Below, piece after piece: positions 1 to 7,524 of a DNA stretch of 12,923 nt. Origin of the DNA: Syntrophaceae bacterium (GTDB lineage Bacteria; Desulfobacterota; Syntrophorhabdia; Syntrophorhabdales; WCHB1-27); NCBI GenBank assembly GCA_003165115.1, contig PLSJ01000015.1, positions 1 through 12,923 of the forward strand, written 5' to 3'. A program made the position numbers and the translations under genes. The notes beneath the pieces were generated by a model that did no database searches, had not been told where the DNA came from, and worked only from the letters and a program-made list of their open reading frames with translations. The stretch's first letter is position 1, and each line of letters starts with the position of its first letter.

Positions 1-720
1 GCCCTGCCCCTCAGTATAGGCTGAACTACCGCTATCAGTCATATCCCAGGTTGACGTCACATTGCCCGTGGCATAGCAGTTCTGGACCGCTACGGCGGGA
101 CCGCCCTGAACTCCTGTATCCCCTATGAGGCCGCCGACACGGGTAGCCCCGGTCACGTTTCCGGTCGCGAAACAGTTCGTGATCGAGTCTCCCGTTGCCG
201 GGCCGAGAAGGGCGATGAGGCCACCGATTTCATTGTATCCCGTCACGTCGCTCGTTGAGTAAGAATTGTTCACAACCGTCCCATTGGAGGATGTACCGAT
301 AAGACCGCCCACGCCCTGCAGGTGCAGGGTGGGGTCTGACGAGCCGATCACCGCCGAGGCACGCGAATGTACGACGGTGACCCCGTGGGCGTAGCCGATG
401 AGCCCGCCGATCCACGTCGTCGTCGCAGGGGAATCCGGCACGCCGGTGATGCTCACATCGGCGTACGAGCTCTTGATGGTTGCATTACTCACGCCTCCCA
501 GCAGTCCGCCTAGATACCCTACACCGGTTACGCTGCCCTGCTCGACGTACGCCTGGTTGACGGTCGTATTGGAGACGTTGCCGGCCAATGAACCGACAAA
601 GTTGTTTCCGGTGATGTTGACGTTGGTGAGCCCGATGTCGCGGATGGTGTTCGTCGATCCCGAAGTCTGGCCTATCAGCCCCACGTCCCGCGCAGACGGC
701 GCGTTCAGCGTAAGGTTGTT
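1..720 (-). repeat. GLUG repeat array 2, continuing out of the window
   Basis: Encodes residues about 1621-1860. The unit cores are VGLIGQTSGS, VGSLAGNVSN, LGGLLGGVSN, IGGLIGYAHG, VGGLIGTSSNG, IGGLIALLGPATG and VGGLIGDTGVQGG. Between them are strands of the NCFATGNVTG and NCYATGNVTS type. It occupies the same place relative to TPS copy 2 as array 1 does to copy 1, and its units look closer to the GLUG consensus than array 1. Confidence 0.8.
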
Positions 721-3700
721 GATGGTGTGGCCCAGGCCCGCGAACGTGCCGGAGAAGTTGGCGAAAACCGAGGGCGCGCCGGTGTTGGCCGCGCTCCAGG
801 CGGTAGCGTCGATGTCCCGCGCCAGAGCATAGTAGCCGGAGACCGCGCCGGTCGTCGCATAGGTGCCTATGTCACGGATCAGCGTATAGGCATTACCGTT
901 TATGGTGAGGCTCGCGTTCGAGCCGGGGAGGTTGATGCTCCCGTAGACGCCTCCGCTGGTATCGGTCATTGCCACGGGATACCCGTTCGCGTCCGGAACG
1001 GTCCCGCTGTAACTCGCCCTGGTGCGGATGTTGTAGTCGCCGCCGGAGTACATGATCAGGCTTGCGTTCGTGCCGGTCACCGTGACGGCGTTATTGATGT
1101 TGATGTTGTTCGCGGCGGAAAGACCGAGCGTGGTATCGGCCGACCAGATCACGGGGTCATTGACCGTGATGTCGCCGCTTGCCGCCTTCACCGTAAAGTT
1201 GCGCAACCCCAGGTTGTTGCTGACGAAGTCGCCGGTCATTGTCCCGCCACTGCCGATGTTGATGGCAGGCATGGTCCACGACCAGGTCCCGTTGGTGCCC
1301 GTGCTGAGCATGAACGTATTCGCCGCGGCGACGTTCGTGCCCGCCGTCTCGAGGAGCCCGCCGTTGCCGCTGGTGGCGGCCAGGCCCACGGCGCCGCTCA
1401 ACGCAGTCGTCCCGTCGAGACTGCTTACGGTATAGCTGCTCAAACCACTGTCGGAGCTATCCAGAGTGAGGGCGAGGCTGTCGGCCGATGCAAGGAGGGC
1501 CTTGCCGCCGCGGGCCGTGATGGTGCCGGAGCTTGCCACGCCGTTGTTGCTCGCAAGAGCGACGAAGCCGCCGTCCGCGATGACGATGTCACCCTCGGAG
1601 ATCACCGAGTTTTTGCCGCTCGCTACCGTGAAGACATAGTTGCTGTTCTGGAAGTTGGTATCGGTGATATTCAACGTGCCGGCGAGAAGGGCGCCGACGT
1701 TGACGCTGGAGCCCGCCGCGAAGAGCACGCCGTTGGAATTGATGATGAAGACCCTGCCGTTGGCGTTGAGGATGCCCGCGATCATGCTGGGCTCATTGCC
1801 CGTCACCCGGTTAAGGACGATGGAGTAGGGGTGCGGCTCGCTGAACGTCACTGTCTCGCCGATCCCTATGTTGAAGCGCATCCAATCGATGACAGCCTTG
1901 TCGGTGGTGGTGGTAATCGTCGTCGTGTTGCCGGCCGTATTGATAGTGGCCGTACCGCTCGCCACATGGTCGAGGACCAGGTTGTTGGTCCCCACAACCA
2001 CCGAGCCGACGGCGCCTATCACGGTGTAATTCGGGTTGCTCACCCCGAGCGAGGTCAGGTTGGCGATGGGCTGGACCCCACTTGCGCCGGAAGCCAGGGT
2101 GGCGGTGCCGCTCAGGGTGACAGAGTCACTCCCTATCACATTCAGCAGAGTCAGGCTGCCCGTGGGGACGCTGGTGGCGCCGTCCGCCGTCTTGTAGCCG
2201 GTGATGTTCAAAGGCCTCGGCGCGATATTGGCCGTCGTCTGGAGGGAGCCGCCGGTAGTCAGCGTGTAGTTGGCGGCATCCGACCCGGTGAGGGATATCC
2301 CGGAGATGATGACCGTCTTGCCTGTTCCGGCGTTCGCATCGGCGAAGGCGGCGGAACTGTAAGTGGCGGAAAGGTTATCCCCGGCAATCACTCCGGGCAT
2401 TTGGTATGTCACGGTTTCGGTCGTCGTGCCATCATAAGTTTTGTCGTTCGCCGTCACTGTGGCGGTGATCGTCTTTGGAGTGATGCTTGCCGTGGTAGCG
2501 GTCGCCGTGCTCGGAAGCGCGTAGTTGCTCGCGTTTGCGGTGCCGGTGGTGGTATAGTCGAGGAAAACGGTTTTGTCCGTGCCGGCGTTCTTGCTGGAGA
2601 AGGTCGCCCCCGTGTAGCTGATGTTGAGGGTCTGGCCGCCTACCAGGCCGCCCGTCACGGTCGAGGCGGCACCGCTTGCCAGGGTGGCTGCAGTGGTGCC
2701 GTCGTAGACCTTGTCCGCGACGCTCGTCCCCGAGGTGGTGACGGTCAGGGGCGCGGGGTTGACCGTGACAAAACCCTTAAGGTTCGTGTAGACCGATGAC
2801 GGCAGGACGGCCGAAGCGGCCTGGGTGCCTGCATCGACATAGCCATTGTCAAGGACTACGTTGAACGTGCTATCAACCTGGCCTATCCCGCCACCGCCCT
2901 GTAAACCCCATGCCGGCATAAGGTACAGACCGGACAATGTCCTGGCGGCGCCGTAGGTGGGAATGTTCGAGATGTTGGTCTGGACGTCGACCAGGATGTT
3001 TCGAAGAACGGGGAAGCCTGCCTGGCCCTGTCCCCAGATGGCGGAATCGAAGCCCGCATAGCTGGAAAGGGCGGCGGCCGTGGTGGCGTCCGGCAGTTGG
3101 GTTGCGGTCGAACCCGAACCGTCGGTCACCGGCGTTGCCCCGGAACCTGTCGCTGCGTACCAGTAAGCATTCGTGATCGTGCCGGTGTTGGACTCCACGA
3201 ACCCATACCTGGCGGCGTTTGCGGTGTTGCCGGAATACTCGGTGGCGTAGGCGTTTAGGATCGTGCCTTCGTTGGTATAGGCAAACCCGGCATCCCACTG
3301 CGCCGACGGATCGGTGGAATAGAGGGCCGTGGTGTAAGCATTCGTGATCCTGCCGGTCGCGTTGTTGTCGTAGACGAATCCCGCAAGATGGGGGGCCTGG
3401 TTCGGTCCGCTCGAATATGCGTAGCACTGGTCGATGACCCCGGTATTCTGTCCGACAAAGCCACCGGCCGTGGAAGCCGAGTCCGAAAGCTGAAACTGGG
3501 TGTTCGAATAGGAGCGGTCGATTTCGCCGTTATTTACCCCTACCAGGCCGCCCACGTATGTAACGCCCGTGGCGCCGGTGTTTTGGATATAGCCGGGGTA
3601 ATAATTGGCTGGGTCGGAGCGCGCCGAGCTGTCGATGATCTTGCCGGATGCTTCGTTGATGCCGACAAGGCCGCCGGCGACATTCGTGGCGTAGACAACA

Positions 3701-5580
3701 CCGCCGTAAACATAGGTCTGCACGATCAGCCCGGAATTGTCGCCGACCAGGCCGCCGGCATAGGTGATGTTCGAGTTGTTGAGCGTCGCGACCCAAAGGA
3801 TGGTGGAGACGAAGCTGTTGATGATGCTGCCCTGGTTTGTGTTCGCGAACATCCCTACCGCCGGGATCGGGGTAGAAGGGACCCCCGGGAGGTTGATCTG
3901 AGGGTCGATGACACCCAGGTTGCTGACCGTGGCGCCCGTACCGATGGCGCCGAACAGTCCCGTCCCTTTCAACACCGGGACCTGGACCAGATGGCCGAAG
4001 CCGTTGAAGTTGCCGGTGAAAGGAGTGGCGATGCTGCCTATGGAGTGGGGTACGGAGACCATACTCCAGCCATCGCCAAGGTCGGCGCCAAGCACGTAAT
4101 TTCCAGCCAGATTGTTGTTGACGGCTCCCAGTCCGTTGAAATCGCTAATGACGGTGTAGATTGCGCCGTTCAGCTGCACGGAGCCGGTGCCGCTGAAGCC
4201 GATCTGGCCGGCGAATGCACTGGTCCAGGTGTTTGGGTTGAGCCCTCCCCCCTGGTACGTGTACAACCCGTAGGGAGTGCCGTCGGCATTGCCGGCGCCC
4301 GACACGGTGGTGGTAGGATTGCCGCTGCTGTCCAAGAGATGGCCATAGTTGGCGGCAAAGCTCGCCGTACCCGTGGCGGTCATCACGTTATTGACATAGA
4401 TATTGTTGGTGGCATTCAGGGCGAGGGTGTTGGCTGCCCAGGACACCGCGTCGTTTACGTTGATGTTGCCGTCCGAGCCGGAGCCGGAAGTAGAAGCGAT
4501 GGTCACATTGGCGCCGGCAAGGGCGTTGCTCAGGGCAGTGCCGGTCATGTCGGCGCCGAGGCCGATAGTGAAGCCGTCCGGGTCGATCGTCCAGGTGCCG
4601 ACCTTCCCGTAAGGCGCCGCCGTGGTGATGATGGCGCTGTCGGCGATCTTCACGTTGTTGCCGGACGTCTCAATTGTCCCGCCGTCGCCGCCGTTCGGCG
4701 CCGAGGCGTCGAGGGTTCCGCCGACGTTCGTCGTGCCGCCATAGGTATGGAGGCTGATGTCGCCTTTCAGGTCGTCGATGGTTCGGGCCTGGATTAACCC
4801 CGAGTTATTGACCTGTGCGGAGAGCAGGTCGTCCGCCGCTTTGGCACTCAGGATGACGGTGCCGCCGTCCGCGTAGATGGCCTGCTTGTTCTCCACGAGG
4901 GCGTTCAGGGTGCCTTCGTCGATGGTGACGCTCAACAGGGAGTCGCCGTTGAAATTCAGGGTGACCTTGTCGCCGGAGGCTAAAGCGACGGTGCCCTTCG
5001 TTGCGGAGATGGTCCCCTGGTTGGAGACGGTGTTGCCCAGGAGGGCCACATACCCCCCGTCACGGGCGGTGATGGCGCCCCGGTTGATGATGGAGCCCGT
5101 GGAACCGTTGGCGTTGAATACGTAGTTGCCCGCGTTGAAGTCCGCGTCCGTGATGTTGAGGGTGCTGGCCAAAAAGCCCGCGGTATTGACACTGGAGCCT
5201 TTGGTGAAGAGTACACCGTTGGAGTTGATGAGGAAGACCTTGCCCGTGGCGTTGAGCGCCCCTTCGATGATGCTCCTCTCATTGCCGATCACCCGGTTGA
5301 GGGTAATGGATGAGACGCTGGGCTGGTTGAAGTTGACCGTCTCGGCGGGTGCGATGCCGAAGCTCCGCCAGTTGATAGACGCCTTGTTCGTGGATTGATT
5401 GATGTTGGTGACGTTACCTGCCTGGTTGATGGCAGCACTCCCGCTCGTGACCGCTCCGCCCTGGGGGGCCGCCAGCGTTGGACCACATACCAGGAGCTGG
5501 TATCCCCAGAACATCACGATCATCAGGGACGCCATCCTCTTTTTGAACACCTTCCCATGACTGCCTTTCCTACCCATCAT
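1..5580 (-). CDS. Giant filamentous-haemagglutinin-like exoprotein, 3' end outside window
   Basis: The reading frame is open without a stop for 1860 codons to the window edge; I read every codon. Residues 1-38 form a signal peptide (KKR, then a hydrophobic core, then LAA). Residues about 39-180 match the haemagglutination/TPS secretion domain (PF05860-type), with the motifs NWRSFGI, LNRVIGN and NSNGVLF. A beta-helix-like linker follows, then seven GLUG-type units (581-820), two MBG/YDG repeats (941-1120), a second TPS domain (1201-1330) and seven more GLUG units (1621-1860). Family knowledge: such proteins are secreted through an outer-membrane TpsB pore and act as adhesins or matrix proteins; no TpsB gene lies in the window. 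Two adjacent ATG codons are possible starts. AGGAGG lies 2 nt before the first and 5 nt before the second, so the second (5577) is favoured. Residues are numbered from 5580. Composition is Gly/Asn/Thr/Ser/Ala-rich and Cys-poor. Confidence 0.93.
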   Translation of the reverse strand, partial: MMGRKGSHGKVFKKRMASLMIVMFWGYQLLVCGPTLAAPQGGAVTSGSAAINQAGNVTNINQSTNKASINWRSFGIAPAETVNFNQPSVSSITLNRVIGNERSIIEGALNATGKVFLINSNGVLFTKGSSVNTAGFLASTLNITDADFNAGNYVFNANGSTGSIINRGAITARDGGYVALLGNTVSNQGTISATKGTVALASGDKVTLNFNGDSLLSVTIDEGTLNALVENKQAIYADGGTVILSAKAADDLLSAQVNNSGLIQARTIDDLKGDISLHTYGGTTNVGGTLDASAPNGGDGGTIETSGNNVKIADSAIITTAAPYGKVGTWTIDPDGFTIGLGADMTGTALSNALAGANVTIASTSGSGSDGNINVNDAVSWAANTLALNATNNIYVNNVMTATGTASFAANYGHLLDSSGNPTTTVSGAGNADGTPYGLYTYQGGGLNPNTWTSAFAGQIGFSGTGSVQLNGAIYTVISDFNGLGAVNNNLAGNYVLGADLGDGWSMVSVPHSIGSIATPFTGNFNGFGHLVQVPVLKGTGLFGAIGTGATVSNLGVIDPQINLPGVPSTPIPAVGMFANTNQGSIINSFVSTILWVATLNNSNITYAGGLVGDNSGLIVQTYVYGGVVYATNVAGGLVGINEASGKIIDSSARSDPANYYPGYIQNTGATGVTYVGGLVGVNNGEIDRSYSNTQFQLSDSASTAGGFVGQNTGVIDQCYAYSSGPNQAPHLAGFVYDNNATGRITNAYTTALYSTDPSAQWDAGFAYTNEGTILNAYATEYSGNTANAARYGFVESNTGTITNAYWYAATGSGATPVTDGSGSTATQLPDATTAAALSSYAGFDSAIWGQGQAGFPVLRNILVDVQTNISNIPTYGAARTLSGLYLMPAWGLQGGGGIGQVDSTFNVVLDNGYVDAGTQAASAVLPSSVYTNLKGFVTVNPAPLTVTTSGTSVADKVYDGTTAATLASGAASTVTGGLVGGQTLNISYTGATFSSKNAGTDKTVFLDYTTTGTANASNYALPSTATATTASITPKTITATVTANDKTYDGTTTETVTYQMPGVIAGDNLSATYSSAAFADANAGTGKTVIISGISLTGSDAANYTLTTGGSLQTTANIAPRPLNITGYKTADGATSVPTGSLTLLNVIGSDSVTLSGTATLASGASGVQPIANLTSLGVSNPNYTVIGAVGSVVVGTNNLVLDHVASGTATINTAGNTTTITTTTDKAVIDWMRFNIGIGETVTFSEPHPYSIVLNRVTGNEPSMIAGILNANGRVFIINSNGVLFAAGSSVNVGALLAGTLNITDTNFQNSNYVFTVASGKNSVISEGDIVIADGGFVALASNNGVASSGTITARGGKALLASADSLALTLDSSDSGLSSYTVSSLDGTTALSGAVGLAATSGNGGLLETAGTNVAAANTFMLSTGTNGTWSWTMPAINIGSGGTMTGDFVSNNLGLRNFTVKAASGDITVNDPVIWSADTTLGLSAANNININNAVTVTGTNASLIMYSGGDYNIRTRASYSGTVPDANGYPVAMTDTSGGVYGSINLPGSNASLTINGNAYTLIRDIGTYATTGAVSGYYALARDIDATAWSAANTGAPSVFANFSGTFAGLGHTINNLTLNAPSARDVGLIGQTSGSTNTIRDIGLTNVNITGNNFVGSLAGNVSNTTVNQAYVEQGSVTGVGYLGGLLGGVSNATIKSSYADVSITGVPDSPATTTWIGGLIGYAHGVTVVHSRASAVIGSSDPTLHLQGVGGLIGTSSNGTVVNNSYSTSDVTGYNEIGGLIALLGPATGDSITNCFATGNVTGATRVGGLIGDTGVQGGPAVAVQNCYATGNVTSTWDMTDSGSSAYTEGQG
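1531..1980 (-). repeat. TPS (haemagglutination activity) domain, internal copy 2
   Basis: Encodes residues about 1201-1350. It repeats copy 1 in order: IDWMRFNIGI, ETVTFSEP, IVLNRVTGNE, GRVFIINSNGVLF, GSSVN, LNITDTNF and DGGFVAL. No signal peptide or start codon with a ribosome binding site precedes it, and the frame is continuous, so it is part of the same polypeptide. TPS domains normally occur once, at the N-terminus. Confidence 0.85.
2221..2760 (-). repeat. Two MBG/YDG-type repeats between the duplicated halves
   Basis: Encodes residues about 941-1120. Two tandem units each carry the hallmark (K)xYDGTT: ADKVYDGTT in the first, NDKTYDGTT in the second. Each then has NAGTxKTV and an (A)xNY(A/T)L strand before the next unit. 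A third, eroded unit may continue to about residue 1200, with RPLNITGYKTADG and NPNYTV but no YDGTT. MBG domains are immunoglobulin-like stalk repeats in large surface proteins. Confidence 0.8.
3121..3840 (-). repeat. GLUG repeat array 1
   Basis: Encodes residues about 581-820 of the exoprotein. Seven spaced units are visible with cores AGGLVGDNSG, AGGLVGINEASG, VGGLVGVNNG, AGGFVGQNTG, LAGFVYDNNATG, DAGFAYTNEG and YGFVESNTG. Most are followed by an I/V-x-(N/D)-x-(Y/S) strand. The units become more degenerate towards the C-terminal side. GLUG motifs (PF07581) are typical of bacterial surface proteins and form repetitive beta structure. Confidence 0.8.
5041..5466 (-). repeat. TPS (haemagglutination activity) domain, copy 1
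   Basis: Encodes residues about 39-180 of the exoprotein, directly after the signal peptide. This is the normal place for the domain that engages the TpsB transporter. Key motifs in order are INWRSFGI, ETVNFNQP, ITLNRVIGNE, GKVFLINSNGVLF, GSSVN and LNITDADF, then DGGYVAL. The same motif series occurs again at 1531-1980. Confidence 0.85.
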
Positions 5581-5935
5581 GTCCTCCTTGCGTCGTAAGC
5601 GGTTATGAAAACAGGGCGGAGTTTTTGCGGGAGGGGGATGAGGGTACAGGTGAAACCGGCCCGCGGCCTCTCGTCCGGCGGTACCGTCATCGGCGCGGCT
5701 ATAGAAGAAGCCGGGCAACCTTGCGTGTCCGGGACGCGGATGTCTGGATGGTTTTGCCGGTGGTGCGGAGCTGAAGGTTATTCCTGGCAAGCACGTACCG
5801 GGGAGCACCGCCGAAGTCAAAACAATACCGCCTTGCCTTTCATGTTCCTTTCTTCCCTAACGATCTGTGCTCATCACTGTCGGTAAGGCAGGCAAGACCA
5901 TAACCTGCCGTCCCGGAACCGCTAGCTCCAAGTGC

Positions 5936-5958
5936 ATATAACGTATGCTACGTTATAT
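5936..5958. promoter_or_regulatory. Perfect palindrome, candidate operator
   Basis: The arms ATATAACGTA (5936-5945) and TACGTTATAT (5949-5958) are exact reverse complements separated by TGC. The palindrome overlaps the predicted -10 and start region of the exoprotein promoter, the usual place for a dimeric repressor. The length and symmetry would suit a TetR-type or other helix-turn-helix dimer. No regulator gene lies in the window to pair with it. Confidence 0.5.
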
Positions 5959-5983
5959 CCCATACAACATAGCGACCTGTCAA
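5954..5983 (-). promoter_or_regulatory. Predicted sigma-70 promoter of the exoprotein gene
   Basis: On the minus strand a perfect -35 TTGACA (5978-5983) is followed after 18 nt by GATATA (5954-5959), a weak -10. A TATAAC lies two bases further on. An A/T-rich tract resembling an UP element lies immediately upstream (5985-6015). Transcription would begin near 5946, giving a leader of about 370 nt. The TTGACA and the AT tract are seen directly; promoter activity is inferred. Confidence 0.55.
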
Positions 5984-6194
5984 CCATTTTCTTAAAGTTT
6001 TTTAATTTACCGTGGTGATTATAAAAGCTTCATAGATGGGTGAATGAAAAACCCGTGTCCAGGCCGGAGAGATTCTTGACGGATGGGGCGGAAGCCGGAA
6101 TGTCGTCCGGGCCGGAGCATACTGTGCACGTATGTGAGGACCCGGACAGCCCCGGCGACCGCGCCAGGCGCGAAATGACCCCGGCCGGCCCCTG

Positions 6195-6908
6195 TTAACC
6201 CCTCGGTTTCCTTCCTATATACAGATACGTCGCGCCGCACGTCAGCTTGTGCGTCTCTATATCTGCCATGCCGGTTCCGCGCATGAGGGCGGAGAATTTG
6301 TCGGGCGGGGGGAAATTCATGATCGAGTCGGCGAGGTAATAGTAGGCGCGTGGGTTCAGGGAGAACCTTTTGGCGATGCGGGGCAGGAGGCGGTTGAGAT
6401 AGGTGTGGTAGATGAGGTTCGAGAACCAGCCGGGCGTAAAGGCCATCTCTAAGACCATGATCTTTCCGCCGGGGACCACTACGCGCGCCATCTCGCTCAG
6501 CGCCCGCAGCCTGTCGGGGATGTTCCTGATGCCGAAGGCGATACCCGCGACGTCGAATGAGCCGTCGGGGAAGGGGAGGGAGAGCGCATCGCCCCGGAGC
6601 AACTGGATCCTTTTGGAAAGACCGGCCCCGGATACTTTGCGCTGTCCGACGTCGAGCATCTCCTTCATGAAGTCGAGGCCCACGACGTCGATCCGGGGAT
6701 GGCGGAGCGCCGCGCCTATCGCAAGGTCCGCCGTGCCGGTGGCGACATCGAGAAAACGGTGGGTCGAGTCGAAGGACATCTTCTTCACGGTGAAGCGCCG
6801 CCAGCCCACGTCGCGCCGCAGGCTCAGGAAATGGTTGAGGAAATCGTACCGGTCGGTGACGGTGGAGAATATCTCCTTGACCATGCCGATGCGCTCTGCG
6901 TCCGTCAC
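6195..6908 (-). CDS. ubiE: UbiE/MenG-type demethylmenaquinone (ubiquinone) C-methyltransferase
   Basis: The 237-aa product matches the UbiE/COQ5 SAM-dependent methyltransferases (usually about 230-255 aa). These methylate demethylmenaquinone, or the ubiquinone benzoquinol ring, at the membrane face. Visible signatures are YDFLN (21-25), the SAM motif DVATGTADLAI (54-64), GDALSLPF (106-113), FGIRNI (125-130), VVPGGKIMVLE (144-154) and YYYLADSIMNFPPP (189-202). In an anaerobe menaquinone is the likely substrate, which is an inference. The start is uncertain. The chosen GTG has GAGAG only about 1 nt upstream. The frame stays open further upstream to a good AGGAG (near 6947-6951) that faces no ATG, GTG or TTG. 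It runs the same way as the reductase gene 109 nt upstream and may share its transcript. Confidence 0.92.
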   Translation of the reverse strand: MTDAERIGMVKEIFSTVTDRYDFLNHFLSLRRDVGWRRFTVKKMSFDSTHRFLDVATGTADLAIGAALRHPRIDVVGLDFMKEMLDVGQRKVSGAGLSKRIQLLRGDALSLPFPDGSFDVAGIAFGIRNIPDRLRALSEMARVVVPGGKIMVLEMAFTPGWFSNLIYHTYLNRLLPRIAKRFSLNPRAYYYLADSIMNFPPPDKFSALMRGTGMADIETHKLTCGATYLYIGRKPRG

Positions 6909-7017
6909 CTCTCTTACGGAAGGATATTTCTTCTCGATGTGCTCTTCTCCTGTCAGCTTATTTTGGAATGCCGGGTTTCGGATAAAAAGCCGCTGGCCTT
7001 ATGGCGGCGCGTAACCG

Positions 7018-7524
7018 CTACATGAACCTCTCGAATCGGTCTTCTCTGGCCTTGCATATGGGGCATACCGCCGGCGGCCCTTCCCTCGCGCACAGGTAAC
7101 CACAGACGCGGCACCGCCAGACAGGGTAGGGCAGGGGCGCTTCGGGGACGGATGGGCCTTCTTTCTTTTCCATGTCAGCCTCTCCCGCCTGCGGTCTCCT
7201 TTCCGGGACCGGGCATACCTCTTTCCGGCCGATGCATGCGTCCCTGCTTACATAGAGGGCGCAGTAGCAGGCCCCGTATTCGGCGAGGTCGGCGTCCCGA
7301 TAATCGCAGGGGCAGACAATGTCGCGGTCGGAAGCGGCGTGGCCGGAGGCAAGCCTGCAAGGGCATGACTCGTAGCCGTATCTTTTGCGGTTGGCGATGA
7401 GACCTTCGACGAGTTCCCTGGCGAACGCTCCATCGGGGTTGAGAGAATATCCCGAGGCGTCCGCCTCCGAGCGGAGTTGCCGGTAATATTGGTCTGTCTC
7501 GTCCCGGCCCCCGTCTTCTTTCAC
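7018..7524 (-). CDS. Ferredoxin:thioredoxin (disulfide) reductase catalytic subunit with rubredoxin-like tail
   Basis: The 168-aa protein has two parts. Residues about 8-108 carry the FTR catalytic motif as C54-P-C56, C71-P-C73 and C86-Y-C88, set in DIVCPCDYRDADLAEYGACYC. In the characterised family, four such Cys hold a [4Fe-4S] cluster and two form the active disulfide. The enzyme uses reduced ferredoxin to reduce thioredoxin- or glutaredoxin-like partners. A charged linker (109-130) leads to a rubredoxin/rubrerythrin-like knuckle with C138-x-x-C141 and C154-P-I-C157. Two further Cys (97, 104) sit in between. A similar FTR-rubredoxin fusion is known in methanogens (ferredoxin:disulfide reductase). 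No variable subunit is encoded here, as expected for this non-photosynthetic type. The start is GTG, overlapping the upstream glutaredoxin stop as GTGA, so translation is probably coupled. Confidence 0.88.
   Translation of the reverse strand: MKEDGGRDETDQYYRQLRSEADASGYSLNPDGAFARELVEGLIANRKRYGYESCPCRLASGHAASDRDIVCPCDYRDADLAEYGACYCALYVSRDACIGRKEVCPVPERRPQAGEADMEKKEGPSVPEAPLPYPVWRCRVCGYLCAREGPPAVCPICKAREDRFERFM

Larger units (their letters stand above)
5581..6194. other. Non-coding stretch: exoprotein leader and promoter, ubiE 3' flank
   Basis: No convincing gene is present. From 5581 to about 5946 it would be the 5' untranslated leader of the exoprotein. This part contains an inverted repeat (GGCAGG 5887-5892 with CCTGCC 5904-5909). 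It also has an eight-codon open frame on the minus strand (5817-5843, MKGKAVLF) preceded by AAAGGA. From about 5985 to 6020 it is strikingly AT-rich. From 6021 to 6194 it is the 3' flank of the ubiE-like gene, with a small CGCG/CGCG hairpin (6160-6172) but no T-run, so I do not call a terminator. I recognise no riboswitch. Confidence 0.5.

Noticed and set aside
727..2799. Plus-strand open frame of 690 codons opposite the exoprotein, and a similar one of 469 codons at 3388-4797
   Set aside because: The opposite strand encodes an unbroken protein with clear domains, whereas these products are low-complexity Gly/Ala/Arg/Val mixtures without motifs. They reflect GC-rich codon use in the real frame.
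5700..5765. Possible c-di-GMP-I (GEMM) riboswitch on the minus strand, because of GGCAAAACC and ACGCAAGGTTGCC
   Set aside because: The conserved GGGACGCAAAGCC core and the second helix with its receptor are absent; only short fragments match.
5605..5886. Plus-strand 93-codon open frame in the exoprotein leader
   Set aside because: No ribosome site, no recognisable motif, odd composition rich in Cys and Trp, and it lies antisense to the probable leader.
6019..6240. Minus-strand 73-codon open frame downstream of and overlapping the ubiE-like gene
   Set aside because: It overlaps the end of ubiE in another frame and shows no motif or ribosome site.
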